DNA from: Corynebacterium cystitidis
GTDB taxonomy: Bacteria > Actinomycetota > Actinomycetes > Mycobacteriales > Mycobacteriaceae
Assembly (NCBI RefSeq): GCF_900187295.1
Contig: NZ_LT906473.1
Coordinates: 2,108,001 to 2,172,000 of the forward strand
Length of the DNA stretch: 64,000 nt
Direction: 5' to 3'
Shown: positions 47,050-55,208 of the stretch, one piece after another
Layout of the letters: each line of letters begins with the position of its first letter
How positions within the stretch are numbered: position 1 is the first letter of the stretch
Translations under genes and position numbers: made by a program
The notes under the pieces: model-generated
Database searches by the model: none
Told to the model about the DNA's origin: nothing
Seen by the model: only the letters and a program-made list of their open reading frames with translations

Positions 47050-47252
47050 GCGTTCTTGAGACGTTCCATCAGGCCACTACGGCTGGCGAAGATGTCGTCG
47101 AGTTCTCGGGCTGCGACCTGACGTGCCTGGTTGCTCTCCCACTGCTTTTTGATCAAACCGGTGATCACCTGCTGTTTAGATGTACCGGCCGCCGTGGCCA
47201 GGTCAGTGAGCTGCCTATCTTGTTCTGGAGTCAGTCGAAGGTTGATACCCAT
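47046..47252 (-). CDS. Ribbon-helix-helix antitoxin of the Doc module
   Basis: A 68-aa protein from MGINLRLTPEQDRQLTDLAT, with a ribbon-helix-helix N-terminal DNA-binding strand-helix-helix (INLRLTPEQDRQL, SKQQVITGLIKK) and a C-terminal toxin-binding tail. A longer upstream frame runs through the operator and is not likely coding. A perfect palindrome ends 7 bp before the start, so it is probably autoregulated; the short spacing suggests a leaderless or very short-leader mRNA. It pairs with Doc. Confidence 0.8.
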   Translation of the reverse strand: MGINLRLTPEQDRQLTDLATAAGTSKQQVITGLIKKQWESNQARQVAARELDDIFASRSGLMERLKNA

Positions 47253-47258
47253 GCCTAA

Positions 47259-47279
47259 ACGGTACCATTGTGGTACCGT
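47259..47279. promoter_or_regulatory. Operator palindrome of the Doc toxin-antitoxin module
   Basis: ACGGTACCA (47259-47267) and TGGTACCGT (47271-47279) are perfect inverted 9-bp arms around a 3-nt spacer TTG. It lies directly before the antitoxin start and is the natural site for ribbon-helix-helix autorepression. Confidence 0.75.
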
Positions 47280-47350
47280 CGGGGATAGGATTACGCTGCG
47301 GAGAGGCTTGCGCCTCGTTCTCTTCTTTGCGCTGCGCACGCTACTCGAAC

Positions 47351-47523
47351 TCATTCGAACACGGTTTCTTCACCATCGTCAAGGTCATCGTCCGTGAGGC
47401 CGAATTTCTCCATCAAGTCCTCGTGGGCGATCAACTGGGTTCGCTAGTCACGGTAGCGAGACGACGATACGCTTCTGCGACGAGAATCTCATCTACCTGG
47501 TCTTCTGGCAGGTCGAGCATCAT
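47351..47523 (-). pseudogene. Small frameshifted ORF upstream of the Doc module
   Basis: Two minus-strand frames combine to one acidic small protein: MLDLPEDQVDEILVAEAYRR-LATVTSE, then QLIAHEDLMEKFGLTDDDLD-DGEETVFE. The frames are offset near 47440 (one base off). Both halves are acidic and antitoxin-like in composition, but I cannot name the family. An ATG doublet at 47520-47523 gives the start. Confidence 0.45.
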
Positions 47524-47529
47524 TAATCG

Positions 47530-47562
47530 CCCCCTTTACTATCCTTTACTATCTTTACTATC
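47530..47562. repeat. Direct repeat copy 1 (33 bp, with TTTACTATC units)
   Basis: Identical to 48755-48787. It contains three copies of a TTTACTATC core, one with an extra C. On the minus strand it encodes DSKDSKG and a stop, the C-terminus of the AAA ATPase. Confidence 0.85.
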
Positions 47563-48735
47563 TGGACCATTATTACTGCTCAGGACACCCATAGCTTCAG
47601 CAGCAACATGGTCTAAGAGGTACTCCCTCATGTACGGGAGCTCAAAATCAACATATCCGTATGCTGTGCTAGCAATCATCTCAGCTTCAATCAGCCGACG
47701 TCGATAAGTACCTGCATATTGCGGATCGATGCCTAACCTCTCCGATATGTCCGCCATTCGTGAGGGACCGTCATCCTGCGCCATAGCCAGTAAGAACGTG
47801 CGATCAACGTCAGATAAATCAGCCAAAGCTGGTGCGTGAACTAGTTGTCCGAGTTTCCTCCGAGCCGCACCCTTAGCCTCCTTGGCGGAATCAATATCGA
47901 TAACTGTGCCATTCCGTTTCAGAAATGCTTGTTGGCCCATAAGCTGGATCATGAACGGGTAACCACCACAAGCTTTCGTGGCCAATCCAAGCGCGTCGGG
48001 ATCCCATGAAAATCCAGTACCGGTTAGTGGCTCGTCGAGAGCTTTCTTAACCTCATCATCCGACACCAACCCAAGCTCAATTTTGTTAGCCCGACGCAAG
48101 AAAGTCACCGGATTGCGCGCTTCATCGCTGGCCAGCAAAGGTTTCACAGCTTGGGGGATACCTGCCATCGCTACAGCGATTTCACGGTCCTCGCGCACCA
48201 AATGCTGTACCGTTGCGCCAAATTCTCGGATTTCGTCGCTTTGACTGTAGTGCAGCTCATCAACAGTAATCAGCAGACCAACCGGGCCCTGCCCCAGTTT
48301 TTCGTCAAGTTGCGCTTGCAGGTCAAGAAAGTCCGTGATCGCTTGACGCAAACTCAGCTTTAGCTGGTAGGTCTCAGCATCCGCAAACTGAATGCTGAAG
48401 ATTTGTGGCACTGCGATTCCAGTTAACACCTTCTCATGATCGCGCAGATGCTTAGAAGCGAGAGTAAAAACCGCGTCTTTAATTCGCTCAGTGAAATTGG
48501 CGGTGGCGGTTTCAGAAATTACCCACCATCCTTGCACACGGGCAACATCCTCAAACTCATTGAGCAGCACAGTCTTGCCTACACCACGCAGACCTGTTAC
48601 CAACGAGATACGTTCGTGGGTACCAGGACCGTTGGCAAGAGCATCATCGAAATCTTGGATTTCATTTTGTCGACCAGCCAAATATGGAGGACTGGAACCT
48701 AAAGTAGCGCGAAATGGGTTGTGAACTCGGACCAT
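47539..48735 (-). CDS. AAA-family ATPase
   Basis: A protein of about 398 aa (start MVRVHNPFRATLGSSPPYLAG at 48735). P-loop TGLRGVGKTVLLNEF, Walker B LLITVDELHYSQSDE, and a winged-helix-like C-terminal region (SRMADISERLGIDPQYAGTY). Resembles Orc1/Cdc6-type or STAND-like bacterial ATPases with a DNA-binding end. The open frame upstream of 48735 is inside the neighbouring gene. The protein ends NNGPDSKDSKG, the same tail as the next upstream gene, encoded by a 33-bp direct repeat. Role unknown; a defence or regulatory function is possible. Confidence 0.65.
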   Translation of the reverse strand: MVRVHNPFRATLGSSPPYLAGRQNEIQDFDDALANGPGTHERISLVTGLRGVGKTVLLNEFEDVARVQGWWVISETATANFTERIKDAVFTLASKHLRDHEKVLTGIAVPQIFSIQFADAETYQLKLSLRQAITDFLDLQAQLDEKLGQGPVGLLITVDELHYSQSDEIREFGATVQHLVREDREIAVAMAGIPQAVKPLLASDEARNPVTFLRRANKIELGLVSDDEVKKALDEPLTGTGFSWDPDALGLATKACGGYPFMIQLMGQQAFLKRNGTVIDIDSAKEAKGAARRKLGQLVHAPALADLSDVDRTFLLAMAQDDGPSRMADISERLGIDPQYAGTYRRRLIEAEMIASTAYGYVDFELPYMREYLLDHVAAEAMGVLSSNNGPDSKDSKG

Positions 48736-48754
48736 GCTGCCTAGCCTGGCGAAA

Positions 48755-48787
48755 CCCCCTTTACTATCCTTTACTATCTTTACTATC
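48755..48787. repeat. Direct repeat copy 2 (33 bp, with TTTACTATC units)
   Basis: Identical to 47530-47562. It encodes the DSKDSKG tail and stop of the AlkD-like gene on the minus strand. The two copies are 1225 bp apart and flank the AAA ATPase gene. Confidence 0.85.
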
Positions 48788-49549
48788 TTCCACATTCTCC
48801 CTGCTCAGCGCGTCTTTACGTTGCGTGCGGGTGCCGTGTTTGAGCACCCACGCACAGTGGTCGGTGACGGGTGGCTGCGACCACTCGTCGACAAGCTCAG
48901 TGAACAACCATTCCGCATCTTTGTACAGGTCATTGAGGTTGTTGGCGACCGATTTTTGGATCGTGCGGTCAGAATCATCCTTCAGGTTGCCAAGCAGTTG
49001 GCGGTACTCGTCGACAAAGTCTAGGCACACCAGCGACTTCTTCGCCCACGGCAGCCGCGGCCGCACACACTCGCTGGCCAGCCTACGGATCCGCTGATTG
49101 TCATCCACACTCCACTCCACCATCCGCCGCATCGTCTCCCCCGGCCGGTATTCCAGCAGCGGGCGCATCGCATACTCGCCGGTGAAACACTTGGTCAGCT
49201 CGCGACAAAACTCGAGGCTGGCCTCATAGTTTTGCGTCCCTTGCTTTTCGACGAATCGCCCCACCGGCCACAGCCACCAACCGGCAGTAAACATTCCCAG
49301 ACTTCCGGGCAACTCTGGGCCCAAGATTTTGGTGAAGGTGGCTAGTTGCTGCTCGTAGGAGCCCGGCACCGTCTGCGCGAGCGCTTCCGCGAGGATTTCT
49401 TGGCGCGCCCCAAATTCCAGTGTTTCCAGCGCGGGTAGCACATGTTGCAGGAATTCCTGCTGGTCAAATCCGGGTTCGGCTGCTGCTATTTTGTCGGCAA
49501 GGCCATGCGCATAGTCCGCGTCATAGTGGTCCTTCAGCTTGGTAGCCAT
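48764..49549 (-). CDS. AlkD-like DNA alkylation repair family protein
   Basis: A 261-aa protein from MATKLKDHYDADYAHGLADK (49549); an earlier in-frame start adds 18 residues. Helical HEAT-like repeats with LLEYRPGETMRRMVEWSVDD, RIRRLASECVRPRLPWAKKS and SDRTIQKSVANNLNDLYKD fit the AlkD/DNA alkylation repair superfamily. Catalytic residues known from AlkD (an Asp and Trp pair) cannot be placed with certainty. It ends ENVEDSKDSKG, the repeat-encoded tail shared with the following ATPase. It may be a DNA glycosylase or merely a HEAT scaffold. Confidence 0.65.
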   Translation of the reverse strand: MATKLKDHYDADYAHGLADKIAAAEPGFDQQEFLQHVLPALETLEFGARQEILAEALAQTVPGSYEQQLATFTKILGPELPGSLGMFTAGWWLWPVGRFVEKQGTQNYEASLEFCRELTKCFTGEYAMRPLLEYRPGETMRRMVEWSVDDNQRIRRLASECVRPRLPWAKKSLVCLDFVDEYRQLLGNLKDDSDRTIQKSVANNLNDLYKDAEWLFTELVDEWSQPPVTDHCAWVLKHGTRTQRKDALSRENVEDSKDSKG

Positions 49550-49647
49550 AGGTTCAGCGTAATGGAGCCGCCGGGTTGTTGCGCGGGTGTTGCGCGGCTT
49601 CACGGGAATACAAAGTGTCGGGTGGTTTTACTTCAACCTGACTGGAA

Positions 49648-49709
49648 GCGGTCGCTAGATTTTCAAAAATGGGCACTTTTAGCCCGTTTTCTCAAAATCT
49701 AGCGACCGC
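49648..49709. repeat. 16-bp perfect inverted repeat with an inner hairpin
   Basis: GCGGTCGCTAGATTTT (49648-49663) and AAAATCTAGCGACCGC (49694-49709) are perfect inverted copies around a 30-nt loop that itself contains a GGGC/GCCC pair. It lies between the AlkD-like gene and a remnant of an ATPase. It could be the end-pair of a small mobile element or a strong RNA hairpin. Confidence 0.75.
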
Positions 49710-49730
49710 CGACCAAAAATAAGCACACCG

Positions 49731-49907
49731 GTTGAGGTCAAGCTTGGGCACCGCAAAGAGGTTGTCGATCGGGCTGCATCAAGCCTTGTGAAGTTCGCAG
49801 ATTCTTTACCAGAACCCGCCACCCTGCTGGTTATTACGGGCGGGGGCCTGTCCTACCGTCGGCCCGATGGGGTTAACGTTGTCGCTATCGGTGAGCTAGG
49901 CCCCTAA
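49731..49907 (+). pseudogene. C-terminal remnant of a DUF4143-type ATPase
   Basis: A plus-strand frame of about 58 codons, VEVKLGHRKEVVDRAASSLV followed by LPEPATLLVITGGGLSYRRP and NVVAIGELGP, ends at 49907. The ITGGGLSYRRPDGVNVV segment is typical of the C-terminus of DUF4143-domain ATPases. The rest of the gene is gone. It is a different copy from the frameshifted gene at 39.7-41.0 kb. Confidence 0.6.
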
Positions 49908-49927
49908 CAGTGCTAGGCCCCTAACTA

Positions 49928-50671
49928 CTACCAGCGTGGCCCCTCCACTCCTTCAGCGCGCGCCTGGGCTTCCACCAGTTCAAGCAGAAAGTGCTGGGTG
50001 CCAGCAAATGCCTCCTCGAAGCGCGGGTCGGTGACATACATTTCCGCCAACAGCCACTGACGCTCGCGAGGGCAGTCGTACCAGCGGCTTATCGACGCCC
50101 TATGCTGCTCCACCAGCTCAAACGCCTCGTGACTGCCGGGCTGAACACCGCTATTGCGGGCCATGGCGAGAGCAGCCGCAAGTTCTTGCTGCTCTTCCCG
50201 GACCTCAGCCAGATCAGCAGTGCCAACAGCTTCCTCCGCTTGCTCCCATTCCGGGGTGTCACCCCACCGCTGCTCAGCTTCCTGCTGGTAAGCGGGCATG
50301 TGATCACCAAAATAACTAATCAGATCTTTCATGAGATCCTCTCCTTTCTTGTAGGTGTTCAGAAGATGATCAACCATCGCCAGTTGTTCGTGCAGATTCT
50401 CCTGGCGCCGCAGCAGTTCAGCCCGATGGGCGGCGAGTGCCTGGTGGATGGTGGGGGCGGTGGCGTCGACAAGCTCTTTGATCGAAGCCAGAGACATTCC
50501 GGTACTGCGATACAAGACAATGAGCGCGCCACGCTGCAGGTCGCTATCCGAGTAGAGCCGGTAGCCGGACCAGGTGCGCCCGCTTGGGGTCAATAAGCCC
50601 AGGCTGTCCCAATGGCGTAGCGCTTTGGGTGTGACGCCGAGGGCCTCAGCTGCTTCTGAAATGGTGATCAT
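49928..50671 (-). CDS. MerR-family TipA-like transcriptional regulator
   Basis: A 247-aa regulator. The N-terminal MerR HTH reads MITISEAAEALGVTPKALRH, then HWDSLGLLTPSGRTWSGYRL; a coiled coil follows; the C-terminal half (EEAVGTADLAEVREEQQELA, then CPRERQWLLAEMYVTDPRF) is a TipAS-type ligand-binding domain. TipA proteins bind thiopeptide-like or other xenobiotic ligands and activate multidrug genes. The gene is next to menG, but no adjacent efflux target is seen. Confidence 0.83.
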   Translation of the reverse strand: MITISEAAEALGVTPKALRHWDSLGLLTPSGRTWSGYRLYSDSDLQRGALIVLYRSTGMSLASIKELVDATAPTIHQALAAHRAELLRRQENLHEQLAMVDHLLNTYKKGEDLMKDLISYFGDHMPAYQQEAEQRWGDTPEWEQAEEAVGTADLAEVREEQQELAAALAMARNSGVQPGSHEAFELVEQHRASISRWYDCPRERQWLLAEMYVTDPRFEEAFAGTQHFLLELVEAQARAEGVEGPRW

Positions 50672-50726
50672 GGTTCCTAGTGTGGAGGTTGCCGCGACGG
50701 CAAGGTCAAGCTACGGCCCCGTGACC

Positions 50727-51416
50727 CTAAACGGGCTTGGTTGCCGCGTGCATCGCCACGATGCCGAAGGTGAGGTTTTGCCACCCGCAGTCCTGCCAAC
50801 CATTGGCGTTAATCTCAGCGGCAAGACCTTCTTGGTCTGGCCAGGCACGTATCGACTCCGCCAGGTACTCATACGCAGGCGCGTTGGAGCTGACCACCTT
50901 CGCGATCGCCGGTAGTGCCCGCATCAGGTACTCCTTGTAGATCGTGGAGAACACCGGCACCACAGGGGTGGAAAACTCGTTAACCACCAGTGTTCCGCCC
51001 GGCTTAGTCACCCGCGCCATCTCACGCAGACCCGCCCGAAAATCATGGATATTGCGCAGCCCATAGGAAATGGTCACAGCGTCGAAGGACTCGTCGTCGA
51101 AAGGCAACTGCATCGCATCGCCCACCACCATGGGCACGTCCCGCTCCCGGCCAGCCTCCAGCATGCCCTGGGAGAAGTCGCAGGCCACGCACCACGCCCC
51201 GGACTTCGCAAGCTCCACCGTGCTCACCGCAGTACCCGCCGCGAGGTCCAGTACTTTCTGCCCCGGCTTCAGATTGAGGCGCTGCCGGGTCCGTTTGCGC
51301 CAGTACCGATCCTGCCCGAACGACAGGATCGTGTTCGTGATGTCATAGTTCTTGCCCACATCGTCGAACATTCCCGCGACGTCGAAGGGTTGCTTATCCA
51401 GATTCGCCTTGGCCAT
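50727..51416 (-). CDS. menG: Demethylmenaquinone methyltransferase
   Basis: A 229-aa UbiE/MenG-family enzyme that makes the last C-methylation in menaquinone biosynthesis. The SAM motif [20 protein letters not shown] and the family segment [21 protein letters not shown] are present, with the N-terminal [21 protein letters not shown]. It should act with the polyprenyl synthase and menJ at 24.5-26.9 kb, from which it is separated by inserted DNA. The divergent region towards 51.6 kb carries tandem repeats. Confidence 0.93.
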   Translation of the reverse strand: MAKANLDKQPFDVAGMFDDVGKNYDITNTILSFGQDRYWRKRTRQRLNLKPGQKVLDLAAGTAVSTVELAKSGAWCVACDFSQGMLEAGRERDVPMVVGDAMQLPFDDESFDAVTISYGLRNIHDFRAGLREMARVTKPGGTLVVNEFSTPVVPVFSTIYKEYLMRALPAIAKVVSSNAPAYEYLAESIRAWPDQEGLAAEINANGWQDCGWQNLTFGIVAMHAATKPV

Positions 51417-51450
51417 AGCACGCCAGTGTAGTTGACGCTCTCTTTCCGTA

Positions 51451-51549
51451 GCGCGCCAGCGCCACCGGTCGGCGCGTGCCAGCGCTACCGGTCGGCGCGT
51501 GCCAGCGCTACCGGTCGGCGCGTGCCAGCGCTACCGGTCGGCGCGTGCC
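51451..51549. repeat. 23-bp tandem repeat in a divergent promoter region
   Basis: A unit beginning GCGCGTGCCAGCGCTACC and ending GGTCG occurs three times in exact tandem (51472-51494, 51495-51517, 51518-51540), preceded by a degenerate copy (51451-51471) and followed by a 9-nt partial copy. Each unit contains ACCGGT. It lies between menG and the divergent anchored protein, where promoters should be. Confidence 0.9.
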
Positions 51550-51609
51550 GACGACACTCTGCACCGCTGCCCCGCAAAGCAACGCGACAAAAGTGCGATA
51601 CTTTATTTC

Positions 51610-52804
51610 ATGTCAACAGTGCCCACCCGAACAAGAAAGACCCGCCGCAGGCCAGTAATCGCCCTGGCGGTTCTCGTTAGCGTCGCAATTGTCGCGCTCC
51701 TTGGAGCGTGGTGGTGGAAAAATCGCGCACCGGGTGGGCACCACCTAGAGTTTTCTGCACCGGATGCCGCCCAGATGTGGCTGACGGCTGACTACGGCAC
51801 CGATCCGAATCGGTATTCAGGCTGTTCGCGTGCCTGGGCACGTCCTCGCGGTGAGTTCGGATTCTTCCACCGCCCTCGTTGGCTGCGGGCATGCTAGTGA
51901 TGGTGCCCATCACCCGGCAGGCTCCTTTACGCTGCGCGGAATACGCCTAGAAACGGGGCAGACCCTATGGACGCTTGATCTTCCGGCGGACACAGCCTGG
52001 CCACCTAACGAGCGTTTTCTCGCAACCATTGGCGATGAGGCTCTGTTTAACTTCCCCCGCAACTCACCCGAAGGCCCAGGCATTTACTCGGTTGATATTA
52101 CAACCGGGAAGATCAAGAAGCTCTACACCACCGACAAACATCACGCCATGCAGTTCATTGGAACCGCTACCGGCGGCGACCTACTGTTTTCCGCCAGGGC
52201 CCTCTCCGCAGAAGGCCCCCTCAGCTTGTCTCAGCCGATCACGCACATTCTGCGTATCTCCCCTTCCGGGGAACTCGTCTATAACAGCCAGTTGCCGCCA
52301 GGGGCTTTCGGCGCATACATAAACGGTTCCGATAACGATGGGTTCAATTGCAGGATCGTCGGCGACACTGTTGCTTGTCACGGCGCGGTCGAAGAGCCAC
52401 ACAACGATATCGGCTGGGTTTTTCTAGCTGCTGACACCGGGGAGGTTTCTTCCTTCGTACCCACGCTTTATGCCGATAACGTGTATCTGGTGTGCGATGC
52501 CTATCTCCTGCACACCGACGGGACCTGGCAGGCGAAAAGCTATGACGGGGAAGATTTGAACACCACCATTGAGCAATTAACGGCGGTTTACCCGCTTGAG
52601 GGTAGTTCTGCGTGTGTCAGCCTGGATGCTTATCGACGCCTCACTAACACCACCAAAAACTATGGGTCTGTAGTCGTCGATGCTGCTGGACGTGTCACCG
52701 CGTACCATGACCGCACCTACCCTTCGCAGCGTCGGCTGAATTTCGCGGGGTCCGATGCCACCAGATCTGCGGAACCTGATTCGTTGGGGGCGGACCATTT
52801 GTGA
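51610..52804 (+). pseudogene. Membrane-anchored beta-propeller-like protein, frameshifted
   Basis: An N-terminal anchor (MSTVPTRTRKTRRRPVIALA, then LVSVAIVALLGAWWWKN, start 51610) continues as HHLEFSAPDAAQMWLTADYG. The following part shifts frame: after TDP the text reads IGIQAVRVPGHVLAVSSDSS in the next frame to 52804. Removing one A near 51808 restores the frame. The second part has repeated blocks such as GQTLWTLDLPADTAWPP and GKIKKLYTTDKHHAMQF, typical of PQQ-like or WD-type beta-propellers. It would be an extracytoplasmic lipid- or membrane-bound protein; function unknown. Confidence 0.65.
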
Positions 52805-53001
52805 GCGCTAACAGTGAACTTTTTGCCGAGAAAAAATCTAACGCTGTGGAGTTCTTCAACGCAGAGAACTCGTCTCACTCATTTCCTGCACAAGGGCCGG
52901 TCACTTTGTCTAACGGAATTCTCGCCATCAGGCTGTACTCGGATGCGCCAGAGGACCCCAGCGCGGAATCCATCGTCTTCCTGCCCCAAGAGTTTTCATA
53001 A
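52801..53001 (+). CDS. Small C-terminal or coupled ORF after the frameshifted gene
   Basis: A 66-aa frame starting GTG at 52801, overlapping the preceding stop as GTGA: MSANSELFAEKKSNAVEFFN, then GILAIRLYSDAPEDP and AESIVFLPQEFS. It is in the same frame as the anchor part of the neighbouring gene. It is either a translationally coupled small protein or the true end of that broken gene. I do not recognise the family. Confidence 0.4.
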   Translation: MSANSELFAEKKSNAVEFFNAENSSHSFPAQGPVTLSNGILAIRLYSDAPEDPSAESIVFLPQEFS

Positions 53002-53243
53002 CCAGTGAAGCATTTACGGGACTTATGCGGCAAAATCAAGATACGACCCTGGAGTAAAGACCATAGATACTCCTTCAACACCTGGTTGATGAGCTAAGCC
53101 AAAAATAGCATCTGATCCGCGCAACAGGCTAGTGAACTACCCAACAGTTAAATTTTGCAATAGTACCCGGCACCACGGTCTCGTTTATCTTTCAGCACCA
53201 CTAGCGTCTGCAGGGCGCTACCAGCGGTGTGCGCGATGCTGCG

Positions 53244-53316
53244 CCTGGCTTCCACAATTTTTTGTTAGTTTTCTTGCTGTAGTGTTGTGGCCTGGGTGTT
53301 TGGTGGCGGGTGGGGG
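53244..53316. repeat. Direct repeat copy A (about 70 bp)
   Basis: Begins CCTGGCTTCCACAATTTTTT and ends GGTGTTTGGTGGCGGGTGGG. Nearly identical to 55448-55516, apart from a 3-nt indel and a substitution. The two copies flank the paralogous secreted-protein genes. Confidence 0.8.
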
Positions 53317-53338
53317 TGTTTTTGGGGACTAGGCGAGG

Positions 53339-54240
53339 TTAGGAAAGGCTCGAGCTTCCACGGTCAGGGCTAGTCCCCAGGAACAGCTCCAAAATTGGCA
53401 GGAATGGCATCATTAGCAGTCCGGTGAAGAAGTGCCAAATGGCCTGGAAGCCTTGGCCAAGGAAGCTGCTGGCAGCACCGGTTTCGCCCCGCTTGATGGC
53501 TTCGCCAGCGTTGTCGAATCCGTGCAGCGGGTCATTGACTTCGTCGTCCCCGGTCCACACGTCGCTTTTCGGCAGGGCCGGGGATTCGTCGTTAAGCGTG
53601 CGGCCTTCAGCGCAGGCCTGGAAGGCCTCATGCCACGTCTTGTTGTACTCGTTGAATTTCGCCATGTAGGCGTTGTAGGCCGCGGTGTCGATGGCAGTGT
53701 ACGGCTCCGAGAAGCCCTTCACCGCGCCGTCGAAGGCAGGGTGGTTTGCCTCGTGGTAGCCGTTATTCATCTGGTCAAGGTAGCTTTTCGCCTGGCTGTG
53801 ACCGTACTTCTTCGACAGCGCCTGCAAGCCGCCGTAGGAAGGCACGTCGCCGAAGCGGGCGTTCATCATCACTGCGGTGCCCAGCGATTCGCTCTCGCCG
53901 GTGTTGAAGCCGTGGGCCTTCGCCATCTCGTCGACGCGGTTGATGGTGTCCCAGGCCCACTGTGGGTTTTCGTAAGCCGACGGCTGGTTGGGCGTGGACT
54001 TGCCGCATTCGATCAGCTTGTCCATGTCCGCTGCAGCTTCGGGCACGGCCTGCTTTGCGCGGGGGTTGAACACGTCGCGGTAGGCGGCGTAGGTTGCCAT
54101 TTCGCGCTGAGCGTCCGCTTCGGTGGCTTGGAGTTCGCAGCCGCCCGCATCGAGCGGGGTCACGTCAAAGCGTGGGCAGGGGCGGTGGCAAGGCTGCAGG
54201 TTAGAGCAGCGGCGATGGTGGTAGTGGGGAGCTTCTTCAT
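53339..54240 (-). pseudogene. Secreted protein (paralogue 1), frameshifted in the signal peptide
   Basis: The signal peptide MKKLPTTTIAAALTCSLATA followed by PAHA begins at 54240 in one frame; the mature part, VTPLDAGGCELQATEADAQR, is in another frame that ends at 53339. A lost T in the T3 run near 54167-54169 explains it, since with T4 the text reads AHAFDVTPLDAGGCELQAT, which matches AHAFTVEPFAYGGCHLTAT of the intact neighbour. The rest is mainly helical with a hydrophobic C-terminal segment (GFQAIWHFFTGLLMMPFLPI). Family unknown. Confidence 0.7.
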
Positions 54241-54262
54241 GTGTGTTTCGCTTTCTTTCGCT

Positions 54263-55138
54263 TTACGACGAGAACATGGTCGGCAGACCAAGTCCCGAGA
54301 GGGTGGATTTCACGGATTCAATGAGGAATTTCAGCGCTTGCGGGAACTGGCCCTTCATCAGTGCCTGGACGGCATTCTGGAAGCCAGCGCCAGCAGCGCC
54401 TTGGTAGAGCATGTCGGCTGGGTATTCCGGGGCGGGCAGCGGGGTGGCGTCGTCGTGAAGCGCGCGTGATTGGGCACACGCATTGAGCGCCTCGGTCTCG
54501 CGGGCCTGGTACGCCTGCGCGGCAGGGCCGGCTGCGTGAAGTGCATCGGTGCGAATGGCCGCCATGGCCTCCGATTGGCCGTACTTAGTTGGCGCGTCGG
54601 TGACCACGGTGGTGGTCATCCCGTACTGGCCGCCAGTTCGTCCTGCCCAGTCCTTGGCTTGGGCGTAACCCCACTGGCCTTGGTAGTTGCGCAGCTGTTC
54701 TTGGTTTACCGGAGCTGAGCCGGCGTTGACATAGAGCAGGTACATGCCTACGCCGCCGGGGTATCCTGCGTTGGCGGCATCCGCGGCGGCGGTGACACGT
54801 TCGATGGCCGCCTGGATGTTGGCCGGCGGTTGGGTGGTGGAATCCTGGGTTGCGCGACCGTGGGCTGCGATGGCGTCCACATCGGCGGCGCGGACACCTG
54901 CGATGCGCTCCTTGACCAGGCGGTTGACCTGATCGGCGAAGGCACGTTCGGAATCACGAAGTACTGCGACATCACCTTGGGTGGCGGTGAGGTGACAGCC
55001 ACCGTAGGCGAAAGGCTCGACAGTAAACGCGTGGGCCGGGGTGGTGAGGGGGATAGTCAGAGCCACAGCCAGGGCAGCTGCAACTAAGGGACGGGTGGGA
55101 GTAGGTGAAGGAGTCATGGGGTGCCTTTCAGGGTCCAA
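54263..55138 (-). CDS. Secreted protein (paralogue 2), hypothetical
   Basis: A 291-aa exported protein. Signal peptide LVAAALAVALTIPLTTPAHA (the basic start MDPERHPMTPSPTPTRP may be shorter, with an inner Met at residue 8). The mature part has one conserved Gly-Gly-Cys (AYGGCHLTAT), long helical segments, and a C-terminal hydrophobic segment. It aligns over its length with the broken neighbour, giving a tandem paralogous pair. No catalytic motif is visible. Confidence 0.7.
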   Translation of the reverse strand: MDPERHPMTPSPTPTRPLVAAALAVALTIPLTTPAHAFTVEPFAYGGCHLTATQGDVAVLRDSERAFADQVNRLVKERIAGVRAADVDAIAAHGRATQDSTTQPPANIQAAIERVTAAADAANAGYPGGVGMYLLYVNAGSAPVNQEQLRNYQGQWGYAQAKDWAGRTGGQYGMTTTVVTDAPTKYGQSEAMAAIRTDALHAAGPAAQAYQARETEALNACAQSRALHDDATPLPAPEYPADMLYQGAAGAGFQNAVQALMKGQFPQALKFLIESVKSTLSGLGLPTMFSS

Positions 55139-55208
55139 GCGAGACTCAGAACATGGACATCAGTCCCGCTACTTTTCTGATCGCATGCACCTATGGGAGT
55201 GTTACATC

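Noticed and set aside
47354..47540. Possible CRISPR-like array from the TTTACTATC units near 47.5 and 48.8 kb
   Set aside because: Units are too short and contiguous, have no spacers, and are translated as the protein tails.
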